From: Streptomyces apocyni
Lineage (GTDB): Bacteria; Actinomycetota; Actinomycetes; Streptomycetales; Streptomycetaceae
NCBI RefSeq assembly: GCF_009739465.1
Contig: NZ_WHOM01000064.1
Span: forward strand, 1-64,000
Direction of reading: 5' to 3'
DNA: 64,000 nt
Below the pieces are notes generated by a model. The model had not been told where the DNA came from. It did not search any database and saw nothing but the letters and a program-made list of their open reading frames with translations. Positions within the stretch are counted from its first letter, which is position 1, and every line of letters begins with the position of its first letter. Of the stretch, positions 51,338-59,960 are shown one piece after another. Both the position numbers and the translations under genes were made by a program.

Positions 51338-54052
51338 TCACCCACCGGCTGCGCGTGAAGCATCGGTCGCCCTGTCGACGGATCCGCCTGTAGCGGCCCC
51401 GATGCAGTCGTAGATGCGCACCGCCTGCCTCAAGTCGACCATGGCGGCCTCTAGATCACCGGTGAGGACCAGGCTGCGCGCGGCGCCCTCCAAGGCGCAT
51501 GCCTCGTCGAGGGGGCTGTGCGCTCGGCGTGCAAGCTCCAGAGCTTTGCGGTGTGCGGCCAGCCCCTCCTGGGGGCTGACGACTCTGGTGCGGAGGGCCC
51601 CCAGACTGTTCCAGACTTCCGCCTCGCCTTGAGGATCTCCGACCCTTCGAAAGAGGTGGAGGGCCTGCTCGAAGAGTTCGGCCGCACTTGCGTACTCACC
51701 CGATGCATACCGTGTGCGTCCAAGCCCGTGGAGGGCGTTGGACCGCCCGTGCCGATCTCCGAGTTCCTCAAACAGGGCTAGTGCCCGCTCATGAAGCTCC
51801 CTGGCTGCCGCATAGTCGCCGGTCGCGTAGCGGACACGGCCAAGGTTGTTCAGGCCGTTTGCCTGGCCGTGCCGATCTCCGAGTTCCTCAAACAGGGCTA
51901 GTGCCCGCTCATGAAGCTCCCTGGCTGCCGTACAGTTGCCGGTCGCGTAGCGGACACGGCCAAGGTTGTTCAGGCCGTTTGCCTGGCCGTGCCGATCTCC
52001 GAGTTCCTCAAACAGGGCTAGTGCCCGCTCATGAAGCTCCCTGGCTGCCGCATAGTCGCCGGTCGCGTAGCGGACACGGCCAAGGTCCTGCTGAGCGCTC
52101 GCCTGTCCGTGGCGGTCGCCGAGGTCTTTGAACAGGGTCAGTGCCCGTTCATGGAATCCGGTCGCCGCTGCATAGTCACCGGTCATGTACTGAACGAACC
52201 CGAGACTGAGGAGTGCACTGCTCTGCCCGCGGTGATCACCTAGCGCGTCGAAGAGCGCAAGCGCATGCTTGTTGAGGTCCGTCGAAGCCGCGTAGTCCGC
52301 CGTCATATACCGGACACGGCCCAGGCCGTGAAGGGCGTCGGCCTGTCCGTGGCGGTCGCCGAGGTCTTTGAACAGGGTCAGCGCCCGTTCATGGAATCCG
52401 GTCGCAGCCGTGTAGTCGTCGGCTGTACCGCGGACGCGGCCCAGGTTGTTGAGCACTTTGGCCTGTCCGTGGCGGTTGCCGAGGTCCTCGAACAGGGCCA
52501 GCGCGCGGCCGTGGTATCCAGCTGCCGCCGCGTAATCGCCCGTCACGTACCGTACGAAGCCGAGTTCATCGAGAGCATTGGCCTCGCCAAGCGGGTCCCC
52601 AATCTGGCGGGCCGCTTCAGCGGCCCGTTCGTGGAGGGCTGCGGCCTGCGGCCAGGGACCTTCGCGTAGCAGGAAGGGTGCCAAGGCTGCAGTCAGTTCG
52701 ACGACGTGTTCCGGCTGATCGTGGGCGGCTGCGTGATCGAGGCACGCCAGAACGTTGGCTCGCTCGGTGCGTAAGCAGGTCAGCGCACTGTTCGCATCGG
52801 GTAGCAAAGGGGTGCCCGAGCTGCGTGCAGAGATGACCTCTTCGGCCGACTCGACGGTGCGCTGGTAGTACTTCATCAGCCGTGTAACCGCCAGATCGCG
52901 GTTGTCGGCAGGGTCCTGGGAGACGCAGAGTCCGGCAGCGAACTCTCGAAGTAGATCGTGGAGGTTGTACCGGCGGGGCGCTGACTCCTCGAGCAGATGA
53001 TCCGTGTACAGCGCTTCTAGCTCTTCGCGTGCCTGGGCATCGGAGATGCCATCGAGGGCGGCAGTTGCGCAGGAGTCGATGTCGGGGCCGGGATGCAGAC
53101 CAAGGCGCCGAAACAGACGTCTCCTGGTCGGAGGCAGGTCCTGGTAGGAGAGCGTGAAGGCGGCATCAACCGCGCGCTTGCCAGCGACCAGATGGCCAAG
53201 CCGGTCTGCAGTGGTGGTGAAGTCGGCCGCGAGATCGGCAGCAGTCCAGGTCGGGCGATGAGCGAGACGCCCGGCGAGCAGCACGATTGCCAGCGGCAGG
53301 CAGCCGCAGAGCTCCACGACGTTGCTGACCACTGCGGACTCAGCGGTGTCTGGGGCATAGCCGTGACGGCTGCGATGCACGAGGCGATTGAATAGCGTGA
53401 TGGCCTCGTCGCGGGGCAGTGTGGCCAGTGATAGCGGCTCACCGCCGTCGAGGGCAACTAGTCGGCGCCGACTGGTCACCAGCGTCAGACAGCCTGCTCC
53501 GCCGGGCAGCAGCGGCTCCATCTGGTCACTGTCGGCAGCGTCGTCCAGTACCAGCAAGACGCGGCGGCCAGTTAGCCGATCACGCCACAGGCTGCTGCGT
53601 TGCTCCAAGGACGTGGGCAGGTTACGGGGGTCAATGCCCATACCAGCGAGGAGAGTGGCGAGCACATCGACCGGGTCTGCCGCAGCCTGCCCCGGTGCAT
53701 GAGCACGAAGGTCGACGAAGAACTGTCCGTCGGGAAACCGGCTCGCCAGCAGATGAGCCGCATGCGTTACGAGAGCTGTCTTGCCGACGCCCGGCATTCC
53801 GTCGACAGTGTAAATGCTCGCTTCCCCCGAGGTCGTTGCCTCCAGCAAATATCTCAGCTCTGCATCACGGCCTGTGAAGTAGAGGGTATCTCTGCGCAGG
53901 CCGTGGATGACGGAGGGCCGTGCTGGCGCTGACACCTCATGGACATGCGTGGTCCTGTGGACATCGCGGCCTGCCTGATTGGTTTCCCCACCGCCACCTG
54001 TTAGAGCCTGCTGCCTTGGCCTGGGGAGCCGTGGTTCTTCGGCACTGGTCAT
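51338..54052 (-). CDS. NB-ARC-TPR STAND NTPase with expanded repeats
   Basis: A 904-residue protein. The N-terminus has the tag NQAGRDVHRTTHVHEV (25-40), then FTGRDAELRYLL, P-loop GMPGVGKTALV (85-95), Walker B VLLVLDDAADSDQ and CGCLPLAIVLLAGRL. From about residue 470 there are roughly ten TPR units of 40 residues (GDYAAARELHERALALFEEL type). Three successive repeats are nearly identical at DNA level. No separate effector domain is present; the tag pairs it with the small gene overlapping its start. It likely senses a ligand or protein through the TPRs. Confidence 0.86.
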   Translation of the reverse strand: MTSAEEPRLPRPRQQALTGGGGETNQAGRDVHRTTHVHEVSAPARPSVIHGLRRDTLYFTGRDAELRYLLEATTSGEASIYTVDGMPGVGKTALVTHAAHLLASRFPDGQFFVDLRAHAPGQAAADPVDVLATLLAGMGIDPRNLPTSLEQRSSLWRDRLTGRRVLLVLDDAADSDQMEPLLPGGAGCLTLVTSRRRLVALDGGEPLSLATLPRDEAITLFNRLVHRSRHGYAPDTAESAVVSNVVELCGCLPLAIVLLAGRLAHRPTWTAADLAADFTTTADRLGHLVAGKRAVDAAFTLSYQDLPPTRRRLFRRLGLHPGPDIDSCATAALDGISDAQAREELEALYTDHLLEESAPRRYNLHDLLREFAAGLCVSQDPADNRDLAVTRLMKYYQRTVESAEEVISARSSGTPLLPDANSALTCLRTERANVLACLDHAAAHDQPEHVVELTAALAPFLLREGPWPQAAALHERAAEAARQIGDPLGEANALDELGFVRYVTGDYAAAAGYHGRALALFEDLGNRHGQAKVLNNLGRVRGTADDYTAATGFHERALTLFKDLGDRHGQADALHGLGRVRYMTADYAASTDLNKHALALFDALGDHRGQSSALLSLGFVQYMTGDYAAATGFHERALTLFKDLGDRHGQASAQQDLGRVRYATGDYAAARELHERALALFEELGDRHGQANGLNNLGRVRYATGNCTAARELHERALALFEELGDRHGQANGLNNLGRVRYATGDYAAARELHERALALFEELGDRHGRSNALHGLGRTRYASGEYASAAELFEQALHLFRRVGDPQGEAEVWNSLGALRTRVVSPQEGLAAHRKALELARRAHSPLDEACALEGAARSLVLTGDLEAAMVDLRQAVRIYDCIGAATGGSVDRATDASRAAGG
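51751..52085 (-). repeat. nearly identical 120-base tandem TPR repeats
   Basis: The 120-base units at 51781-51900 and 51901-52020 differ at only a few bases (CATAGTCG versus TACAGTTG). Matching partial units continue on both sides. Each encodes one 40-residue TPR. The low divergence means recent expansion, by unequal exchange or slippage. Confidence 0.85.
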
Positions 54053-54480
54053 GGAGGAGGAGGAGGGGTGTGCACGTCTCGGCCCGCCTGAATGCTTACG
54101 CCGCCGGACACGGTGGCATTCTGCACGACGGACTGCACGCGGGCCTGTTCGCCTTCGCTCAATGCGGGGGTTAGGTGGTGATCCAGTAGTAGCCGCAACT
54201 CCGCAGCTAGTGCCGGGTTCTGACGGAGCAGCTGGTGCAGCTGGAGACGCCAGGCACCAATGAGGGCTTCTTCCGTCTCCTCATCGCCGTCGCTGCGGGC
54301 ATCCAGTACGTGATGCCTGAGTTCTTCAAGTTCTATGCCGACGGTTTCAGCCCGTTCGGGACGTGCGCGGCGCCACAACGCCACCACTGCTTCGCGGACC
54401 TGCCCCCAGGCATCCGTGGCCATCGCTCCTACGAGTGCGGTACCCGCTGCCATCGCGACCGGATCCATCCCCACCACCAT
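54049..54480 (-). CDS. small helical partner of the STAND protein
   Basis: A 143-residue protein. ATG 54480 is chosen because GGAG lies eight bases upstream; ATG 54468 is possible. The sequence MDPVAMAAGTALVGAMATDA, WGQVREAVVALWRRARPERA and AWRLQLHQLLRQNPALAAEL is a helical family seen beside Streptomyces STAND genes. The end VSGGVSIQAGRDVHTPPPPP carries the tag QAGRDVH, also present at the start of the next gene's product. ATGA overlap with the STAND gene (54049-54052) couples them. Confidence 0.7.
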   Translation of the reverse strand: MVVGMDPVAMAAGTALVGAMATDAWGQVREAVVALWRRARPERAETVGIELEELRHHVLDARSDGDEETEEALIGAWRLQLHQLLRQNPALAAELRLLLDHHLTPALSEGEQARVQSVVQNATVSGGVSIQAGRDVHTPPPPP

Positions 54481-54558
54481 CCGAGAAGCTCCACAATCAC
54501 TATAAGGGGGCAGCTGGCTACGCGGGAGGTTGCGGGCCAGAGGAGTACACCAAATCAT

Positions 54559-54909
54559 TTGCTACGCACTGACATTGACGCATTGCTGTCAAGTTCCGCG
54601 ACCATCATTCGGCCATGGGGAGGCAGACACGACAAGCTCTCCGACAGTCGACCAGGTCAGCGGCGAGGAGCAATGGTGAAGGCGATGGGCTGACTGGCTC
54701 TGCACACGAGTTTGGGTCTGGCTCAACTTGTGGATGTTGTTGGTGCTCTTGTCGAGGCTCGTGGGAATTATGCTGTTCCGCCCTGTGCGGCGTGCCCAGG
54801 CTCGCAGTCAACGAAATGTGCTCTCGCGCTGCCCTCGGCCAGCACTCCGACTTCCCGAGCTGACAGCTGACCAGCGACTACTGAAACGCAACGGCGCTCG
54901 CGCTGAAGA
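54559..54909. other. intergenic, no gene seen
   Basis: About 350 bases, somewhat AT-richer than the flanks, holding the promoter of the STAND pair. No coding frame or clear dyad is recognised. Confidence 0.35.
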
Positions 54910-55584
54910 TCACCAACAGCATCCGGAACGTGAGCCAGAACCCGGAGTTTGGACAGCATCGGTGCTTGAGGGACCGAGTCCAGGATGCCTGCGGGTCGCT
55001 GCTTCGGCCTTGGGGAGAAAGCGGCCAGGGGCGCTGCTCACCGGACCCGTCGAGTGTTTAAGGTCGCCTTCATGACGAGGACCACGCCGCCGCGCCCGCT
55101 CGATGTCGAGGCGCTCTTCCCTGAGCTGGCCCGCCGACCGGGGCACGACGACCCGGCTGTACCCGCGGCCGGGAAGGTCCGATGTGTCGGCCAGTTCCGT
55201 GGGTGGGCCGATGCTGTGGCCGGTGGACGAGCCGTGGCCGCTGGGCAGTGAGGCCACGCCTGCGGGCGTGGCCGGCGTCTCCTTGTTGGAGGGGTCCGGC
55301 CAGTTCACCACTGGCAACTCTGGCAAGCCGAGCCGCGGGGCGATGCATTCGTTTGCGTCGGACATCCACATCGTGGCCCACACCGAAGTGCACGGCAGCG
55401 CCATCAGCCGGGCCCCGTGGGCGGGGTTGATCCTGGGGATGAGCGGATTGGTGCCAGTCTCTTCAGGCCTGCGCCCGTTCTCATAGGTCGGGTACCCGTC
55501 GGGGAGCTGTTGCCGTGTCGTACCGAAGGGAATGAGTGGTCCATCGATATCGAGAAAGAGGAGGGGCAGCACAGAACTGATCAC
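54910..55584 (-). CDS. HAD-like phosphatase, divergent C-terminal half
   Basis: The first 105 residues match the actinobacterial HAD-like family: LPLLFLDIDGPLIPFG (nucleophile-type DxD), NPLIPRINPAHGARLMAL, then VWATMWMSDANECIAPRLGL and PVVNWPDP. The expected second half (usually KTPHLVAWAAGRPFAWVDDE) is not readable. In its place comes a Pro/Ser/Arg-rich stretch that returns to something like LREERLDIERARR near 55080. The gene is probably degenerate or frameshifted in its second half. The stop at 54910 is far beyond the expected end. Confidence is for the HAD start only. Confidence 0.5.
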   Translation of the reverse strand: MISSVLPLLFLDIDGPLIPFGTTRQQLPDGYPTYENGRRPEETGTNPLIPRINPAHGARLMALPCTSVWATMWMSDANECIAPRLGLPELPVVNWPDPSNKETPATPAGVASLPSGHGSSTGHSIGPPTELADTSDLPGRGYSRVVVPRSAGQLREERLDIERARRRGPRHEGDLKHSTGPVSSAPGRFLPKAEAATRRHPGLGPSSTDAVQTPGSGSRSGCCW

Positions 55585-55610
55585 GACGGCACGGTAGCGG
55601 GGTTCAGGGC

Positions 55611-55883
55611 ATGTGGGGTGTAGTTCGTGTGGACGAACTGGTTGACCTGGTCGCCTACCAGGGCGGCGGCCCCTGGCTGACCACGGGCACCAAACGCAGG
55701 CCCCTACAGGAACTCACCCCCACCGAGAAGACCGTCAACCAGGCTTTGGCCGCGGCACGGGCACCGGTCGAACGCGGCGTCGCCCGCCTCAAGTCCTGGC
55801 GGATCTTCCGCAGATCCCGATGCAGTCCAAACCGCATGACGTCAATCGCCAAAGCCGTCCTCACCCTGGAGCGGCAACGCTGA
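55611..55883 (+). pseudogene. IS5-family transposase C-terminal fragment
   Basis: About 80 residues, VDLVAYQGGGPWLTTGTKRR, PLQELTPTEKTVNQALAAAR and VERGVARLKSWRIFRRSRCS, are the end of a DDE_Tnp_4-type transposase, including the catalytic Glu in PVERGVARLK. The first two thirds are missing, so it cannot act. It differs in sequence from the IS5-type element at the left end of the window. Confidence 0.7.
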
Positions 55884-56085
55884 AGAAGCTCACTGAGCCG
55901 TTTCCGCTGCCCCGCCGCCATACTGCGCGATGGTTCGGGGAGCCGATTCGGCGTATGGGGCAGGTCACACCACGCTCCGTGATGTCCACCACATGGGATC
56001 CAGCTGACTCTGAAGCCTGACACCAGTGAACCCTGGCAAGTGCATGACGCGTGGCGGTCTAGTCCACAAGGGCCCGTATAGACAG

Positions 56086-56145
56086 ATCCCCCCTCGCGTC
56101 CGCTTGTTGGACGCAGGGGCCGAGGTCCCCCTGAGGAGGGGGGAT
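56086..56145. ncRNA. predicted three-way-junction structured element
   Basis: Outer stem ATCCCCCCTC (56086-56095) with GAGGGGGGAT (56136-56145), ten perfect pairs. Inside it, hairpin GCGTCC/GGACGC (56096-56114) follows directly, and hairpin AGGGG/CCCCT (56115-56132) follows directly again, leaving only GAG unpaired. Two more small hairpins (56193-56208, 56219-56235) lie downstream. No coding frame crosses it. It could be a structured leader, a terminator or a DNA cruciform-type site. Confidence 0.45.
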
Positions 56146-56371
56146 ACGTTTCTCCAGTTGTAAGCGCAACCGACCATATGAACATTGAAATTGACTGCTA
56201 CTCAGCAGTAGAAAGAAATCGGAGGAAGTGCCTCCGGTTCCTGCCCTGACGTCAGCTTCCGTGCCAGGACCCGCAGTTGACTAGACGGAGCGCAAGGGGC
56301 CGCCCGACCGGCACTCACGAGCGGGTAAAGTGCTTCGTCAGCACCTCCATTCGAGTGGTCTCGATCGGCGT

Positions 56372-56383
56372 CTCCGATCGGAG
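56372..56383. promoter_or_regulatory. palindrome upstream of the 40-residue gene
   Basis: CTCCGATCGGAG is a perfect 12-base palindrome, flanked by further GATCGG/CCGATC copies (56362-56390), about 30 bases before the start at 56414. Likely operator. Confidence 0.45.
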
Positions 56384-56413
56384 CCGATCGCTCCGAAGAA
56401 GGGAGGTGTGTGT

Positions 56414-56536
56414 ATGGAAGCCACCCCGCCCGAGGGTGGGGAGAACCGGAACCGCCGGGCCGTGAAGCGGATCCTCGGCTGGCTGACGCTGCAGGGGCTC
56501 GCTGAGCTTCTACGTCGCCTGCTACAGGAGATGTAA
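56414..56536 (+). CDS. 40-residue amphipathic small protein
   Basis: ATG 56414 follows AAGGGAGGTGTGT, a near-ideal ribosome site. The product MEATPPEGGENRNRRAVKRI continues LGWLTLQGLAELLRRLLQEM and a stop: a charged start and an amphipathic helix. A dyad lies upstream and a perfect hairpin terminator eight bases downstream, so it is a complete one-gene unit. Family unknown; it could be a peptide toxin, a membrane-active peptide or a small regulator. Confidence 0.6.
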   Translation: MEATPPEGGENRNRRAVKRILGWLTLQGLAELLRRLLQEM

Positions 56537-56543
56537 ACGACGG

Positions 56544-56569
56544 CGGCTCCCTGCTGTAACAGGGAGCCG
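56544..56569 (+). terminator. hairpin terminator of the small gene
   Basis: CGGCTCCCTG (56544-56553) and CAGGGAGCCG (56560-56569) pair perfectly over ten bases around the loop CTGTAA. Confidence 0.8.
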
Positions 56570-56860
56570 TGCGGAGCCGTAGCTCCCATCGCCAGCCTCG
56601 TGCCCCCAGTCACGACCAAGCAACATGGGGGTACGGGGCCACTCTTCTTTGTGAGACAGCGCCGTTGGCCTTGCGGGCCAAGCTTGCTCGCATCGGCCCT
56701 CACGCTCGCGTATTTTCCGTAGCGCATCCAGCGGTTTGGCCACTGTGTGACGATGATGCACAGGTCAGGCCGTGATGTCCACCGGAGACACCTGTCTGAC
56801 TGTCCAGTATAGGTACCCCTTAATTGATCCCAAGGGGGCAGTCGAGCTTAAGGGGGTTGT

Positions 56861-58171
56861 ATGGCTCGCGGACTGGCGCACTTCGATCCGGGGGCGCTGT
56901 TGGCACTGCGCACCAACCACACTGACGTGGACGGCACCCCGTTGCCGCTGACTGCCGAAGCTCTTGGCGCCCTGGTCGGAGCCACCAAGGCGCAGATCCT
57001 CGCCTACGAGAACGGTCATCACACGCCGGACCCTCGGCGCATCCGTGCGCTTGCCAAAGCCCTTCGCGTGGCGCCTCAGGAACTGATGCGTCACGAGGGG
57101 CGCGCGTCCTGGGATGTCGCCGGCATCCGGCGTGCCAGCGGCTTACGAGCCCAAGACATCGTCAAAGCGCTCTCGATCTCACCCAAGTCATACCGACGTT
57201 TCGAGGCCCAAGGCATCGTTCCCGTTCGACGCCCACGGTTCCTCGACGACGTAGCCTCCGCACTCGGCATCTCTCACGGAGCGCTGGACCGGGCGATCAG
57301 CAACATCCCCACTGTGCGGTCCCGGCAGCGCAGAACGGTCGACCTCATCTGGATGCTGGCTGAGCGCTACGTCTATCCACCCGGCACATGGCAAGGCCCG
57401 AACGCTTCAGACCCTGAGATCGTCGAACTGGCCGTTCTGTACGGACGTCCTCCGCAGCGCATAAGGCGGGTACTTAGCCATGTCCTGGAGGAGCTCCGAC
57501 ACAAGATCGTGCGGATGAGGCGCGAAGAAGTCATCGCCCAGTACGACCCCGACCGCGTGCGCCAGCAGCGCGCGCAAGCCGCGGTTGAGTCGTGGGCCGA
57601 TCTCTTCCACCGAGAACTTGCCCTGATCCCGGACCACCTAGAGCGGTTCCACCGCAGCGCCCAGCCATCGGACGCCTGGCAGGTACTCGTCGACCTCTAC
57701 GAGGCAGAGGCTCACGCTGCTGACGGTCCCTGGGTGCTCGCAGTCCTCCTAGCCCCACGCACTGTTCCACTGCTTCCGCCATCGCTGGTTCGGCGCCGCG
57801 AGTTCCGCGGAGTGGCAGCGGTCCAGCTGACGCATGCTGGCTGGGACCATGTCCGACGGTTTGCTGGGCTCTACGCCGCACTCCACCCGGGGCTCCGGCG
57901 ACCCCATGTACAGCCGAGAAGCTCCTCAGCTTCGCGTTCGTTCCGCCTCAACTTCGGTCCACCGGTCGAAGGCAAACAGGAGCGCTTCGTCATACCGCCT
58001 TCCAGCCTGGAGGCACTGCTCAAGAAAGCGGACAGCAACGGCATTGTCGAGGTGTGGCCGACGCCGAACGTCCGGCTCGCCCTTCCCCTGTTGGGAGCAG
58101 CCAGCACCGCTACAGCACGGCAGTCGGCCACCATCGACATCGCATCCCCGAGCGATGATTCACTTTTCTGA
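56861..58171 (+). CDS. XRE-family regulator with large C-terminal domain
   Basis: A 436-residue protein, AAGGGGG before ATG. There are two HTH units in tandem: LTAEALGALVGATKAQILAY ENGHHTPDPRRI (about 30-60) and VAGIRRASGLRAQDIVKALS ISPKSYRRFE (about 85-115). The rest is a helical domain (LHRELALIPDHLERFHRSAQ) and a C-terminal part (RSFRLNFGPPVEGKQERFVI) of no known family. AT-richer sequence 56800-56850 should hold its promoter. Probably a transcription factor with a ligand-sensing C-terminus. Confidence 0.7.
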   Translation: MARGLAHFDPGALLALRTNHTDVDGTPLPLTAEALGALVGATKAQILAYENGHHTPDPRRIRALAKALRVAPQELMRHEGRASWDVAGIRRASGLRAQDIVKALSISPKSYRRFEAQGIVPVRRPRFLDDVASALGISHGALDRAISNIPTVRSRQRRTVDLIWMLAERYVYPPGTWQGPNASDPEIVELAVLYGRPPQRIRRVLSHVLEELRHKIVRMRREEVIAQYDPDRVRQQRAQAAVESWADLFHRELALIPDHLERFHRSAQPSDAWQVLVDLYEAEAHAADGPWVLAVLLAPRTVPLLPPSLVRRREFRGVAAVQLTHAGWDHVRRFAGLYAALHPGLRRPHVQPRSSSASRSFRLNFGPPVEGKQERFVIPPSSLEALLKKADSNGIVEVWPTPNVRLALPLLGAASTATARQSATIDIASPSDDSLF

Positions 58172-58221
58172 CCACCCTGTCAGTCCCGGTCGTACCACCA
58201 GAGCGTTTGTGATCTGCACCC

Positions 58222-58440
58222 GTGCCCGTGCGGCAGCGTCACGCGCTGTACCGACCGGCCCAGCCGGACTGGGCGCTGGAGTACGACGTCGACGCCGGCG
58301 CGCCCCATCACGGTGTACATCGGCGGCTGCACAGCAGCGGGCCACCGCATCCACCCCGTGACCGGGGACCAGGCGATTCGCGAGGGTGTCGACGGATGAG
58401 GGGACTACCGCCCCGACGCCGCCTCGACGTGCTGGCCTGA
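58222..58440 (+). pseudogene. DUF6233-like remnant
   Basis: Frame one reads HALYRPAQPDWALEYDVDAG; near 58305 it passes to a second frame reading RPITVYIGGCTAAGHRIHPV TGDQAIREGVDG, then TGA, then YRPDAASTCW. Joined, this matches a small Streptomyces family I recall as DUF6233, with its Cys and CRPD-type ending. One shift and one nonsense codon break it. Within the 415-base gap before the coiled-coil gene. Confidence 0.4.
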
Positions 58441-58592
58441 GCGGCCGCACCCCTCGCCTCGATCATCCGGGTCGCAGTGAACGGATATGGCTGGATCAGA
58501 CCTCTGAAGTGCTGTGCAGCCGGGCAGACCCTCAAGGCGCGAAACGTTCCGGGTTCACTCAGTCACTGAACGCAACAGGCAGGGGAATGTAC

Positions 58593-59837
58593 GTGGCACG
58601 AGGCCAGGATCTGTCCAACACGCTGACGATGCTCCACACCACGCTCATACAGACGGGCACCAACCTGCAGGACGCGCTGAACAAGGGGATCGACACGCTC
58701 GAGGCCAGCGGCCGGACAGCCCAGCGTGACACCACAGAGGCCGTGGTCAACGAGCTCTCCCGGATGCGCAGTGACCTGCGGGATGCGAAGAACCGGCTGG
58801 CAACCAACCGGGACGAACTCAGCGAGGAAGTCCGCGTTGCGGTCACACTCCTGCGGCAGGAAGTCCAGAAGGTCAAAGCTGCAGTCGACGACCGGCCCGT
58901 GGTGGAGGCCGAGCCCCAGGCCCTACTGCCTGGGGAAGCCGAATCGGCTTCCCGTGCGACGTCGTACGAGGCCGCCGCCGCGCTCCCCAACTCCGAATCC
59001 GGCGAGGCGGCGCCCGTCAGTCAGCCTTTGGCCGCTGCGGCGGCCGACTCCCTCACGCCGTCGGCGGCAGACGCTGATCCTGCACGTTCTGAGGCGCTCC
59101 CCGCCGCGCCTGCCCTGCCAGTCGGCACGGAGAACGAAGATGAGGGACCCGGTCTCGAGGAGCAGATCCGGCAGGCTGTTCACGCCGCACTGGCTGACGA
59201 GGTCGCTGCCCTGCACACTTTCCTCGCCGGCCTGAGTGATGCTCAGTCCGCGCAGGCCACGGCCCGCGGCGAACAGCGCCAGGAGCTCACCGAGATCCGT
59301 GGCGAGCTGTCGACGCTGGCGACCAGCTTCGAAGAGTGGCAGGCCCGGCAGGCCGCAGCGCAGCAGGGTGCTGGCGCACCCGATGTCACCAAGGACCACA
59401 GCACGCTGCTGCAGCAGGCCGCGCGTGTCTCCTCAGCTGTGCTGGTCTGCCACCGTGACATGTGGGAGTTCGTCGCCGCCCACGCCGGGCGCCACCCCCA
59501 CTTCCGTGTCCCTGCGAAGATCACCGATCACGGTGACGAACGCGTCAGCACTACCGTCTCGGGCCGCTCGCTGATCGCCGTCCTGATCAGCCTGTACGAC
59601 ATCAGGCACACCGCTGGTGAAGGTGACGGTGACTGGGAGCTCGCCACCACCCTCTACCACCGCATCCACCACCAGCTGGCCGCGTTGACCTCAGACGGGG
59701 AACCCGTGACCATCGTCCTGGACGACCGGTCACACCCCAGCCCCGACGGGACTGACGGCACACCGTTGCCCGCCACCGATCCACCCGCGGATGGGGCCGA
59801 ACCAGCTGACGGTGACCCGCCAGCTCCTACCGAATAG
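58593..59837 (+). CDS. coiled-coil protein of unknown function
   Basis: A 414-residue protein. GTG 58593 is preferred since AGGGGA lies eight bases before it; ATG 58587 is too close to that site. Residues 1-105 form a long coiled coil (LSRMRSDLRDAKNRLATNRD, VRVAVTLLRQEVQKVKAAVD). A Pro/Ala/Glu-rich linker follows, then a second helical stretch and a globular domain (CHRDMWEFVAAHAGRHPHFR, GRSLIAVLISLYDIRHTAGE). It ends with an acidic tail. No membrane helix. A structural or DNA-segregation role is possible but not shown. Confidence 0.65.
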   Translation: MARGQDLSNTLTMLHTTLIQTGTNLQDALNKGIDTLEASGRTAQRDTTEAVVNELSRMRSDLRDAKNRLATNRDELSEEVRVAVTLLRQEVQKVKAAVDDRPVVEAEPQALLPGEAESASRATSYEAAAALPNSESGEAAPVSQPLAAAAADSLTPSAADADPARSEALPAAPALPVGTENEDEGPGLEEQIRQAVHAALADEVAALHTFLAGLSDAQSAQATARGEQRQELTEIRGELSTLATSFEEWQARQAAAQQGAGAPDVTKDHSTLLQQAARVSSAVLVCHRDMWEFVAAHAGRHPHFRVPAKITDHGDERVSTTVSGRSLIAVLISLYDIRHTAGEGDGDWELATTLYHRIHHQLAALTSDGEPVTIVLDDRSHPSPDGTDGTPLPATDPPADGAEPADGDPPAPTE

Positions 59838-59960
59838 ACCGACCGTGGGCAGCTTCCGTGTGGCACACGGTGCCACGTTCACGCTGTGTGCCGCACGGTC
59901 GAGGCTCGGTGGCACTGCCCCACGGGCGGAGGGCAGCGCGGGGCCGACGGTTCGATCACC

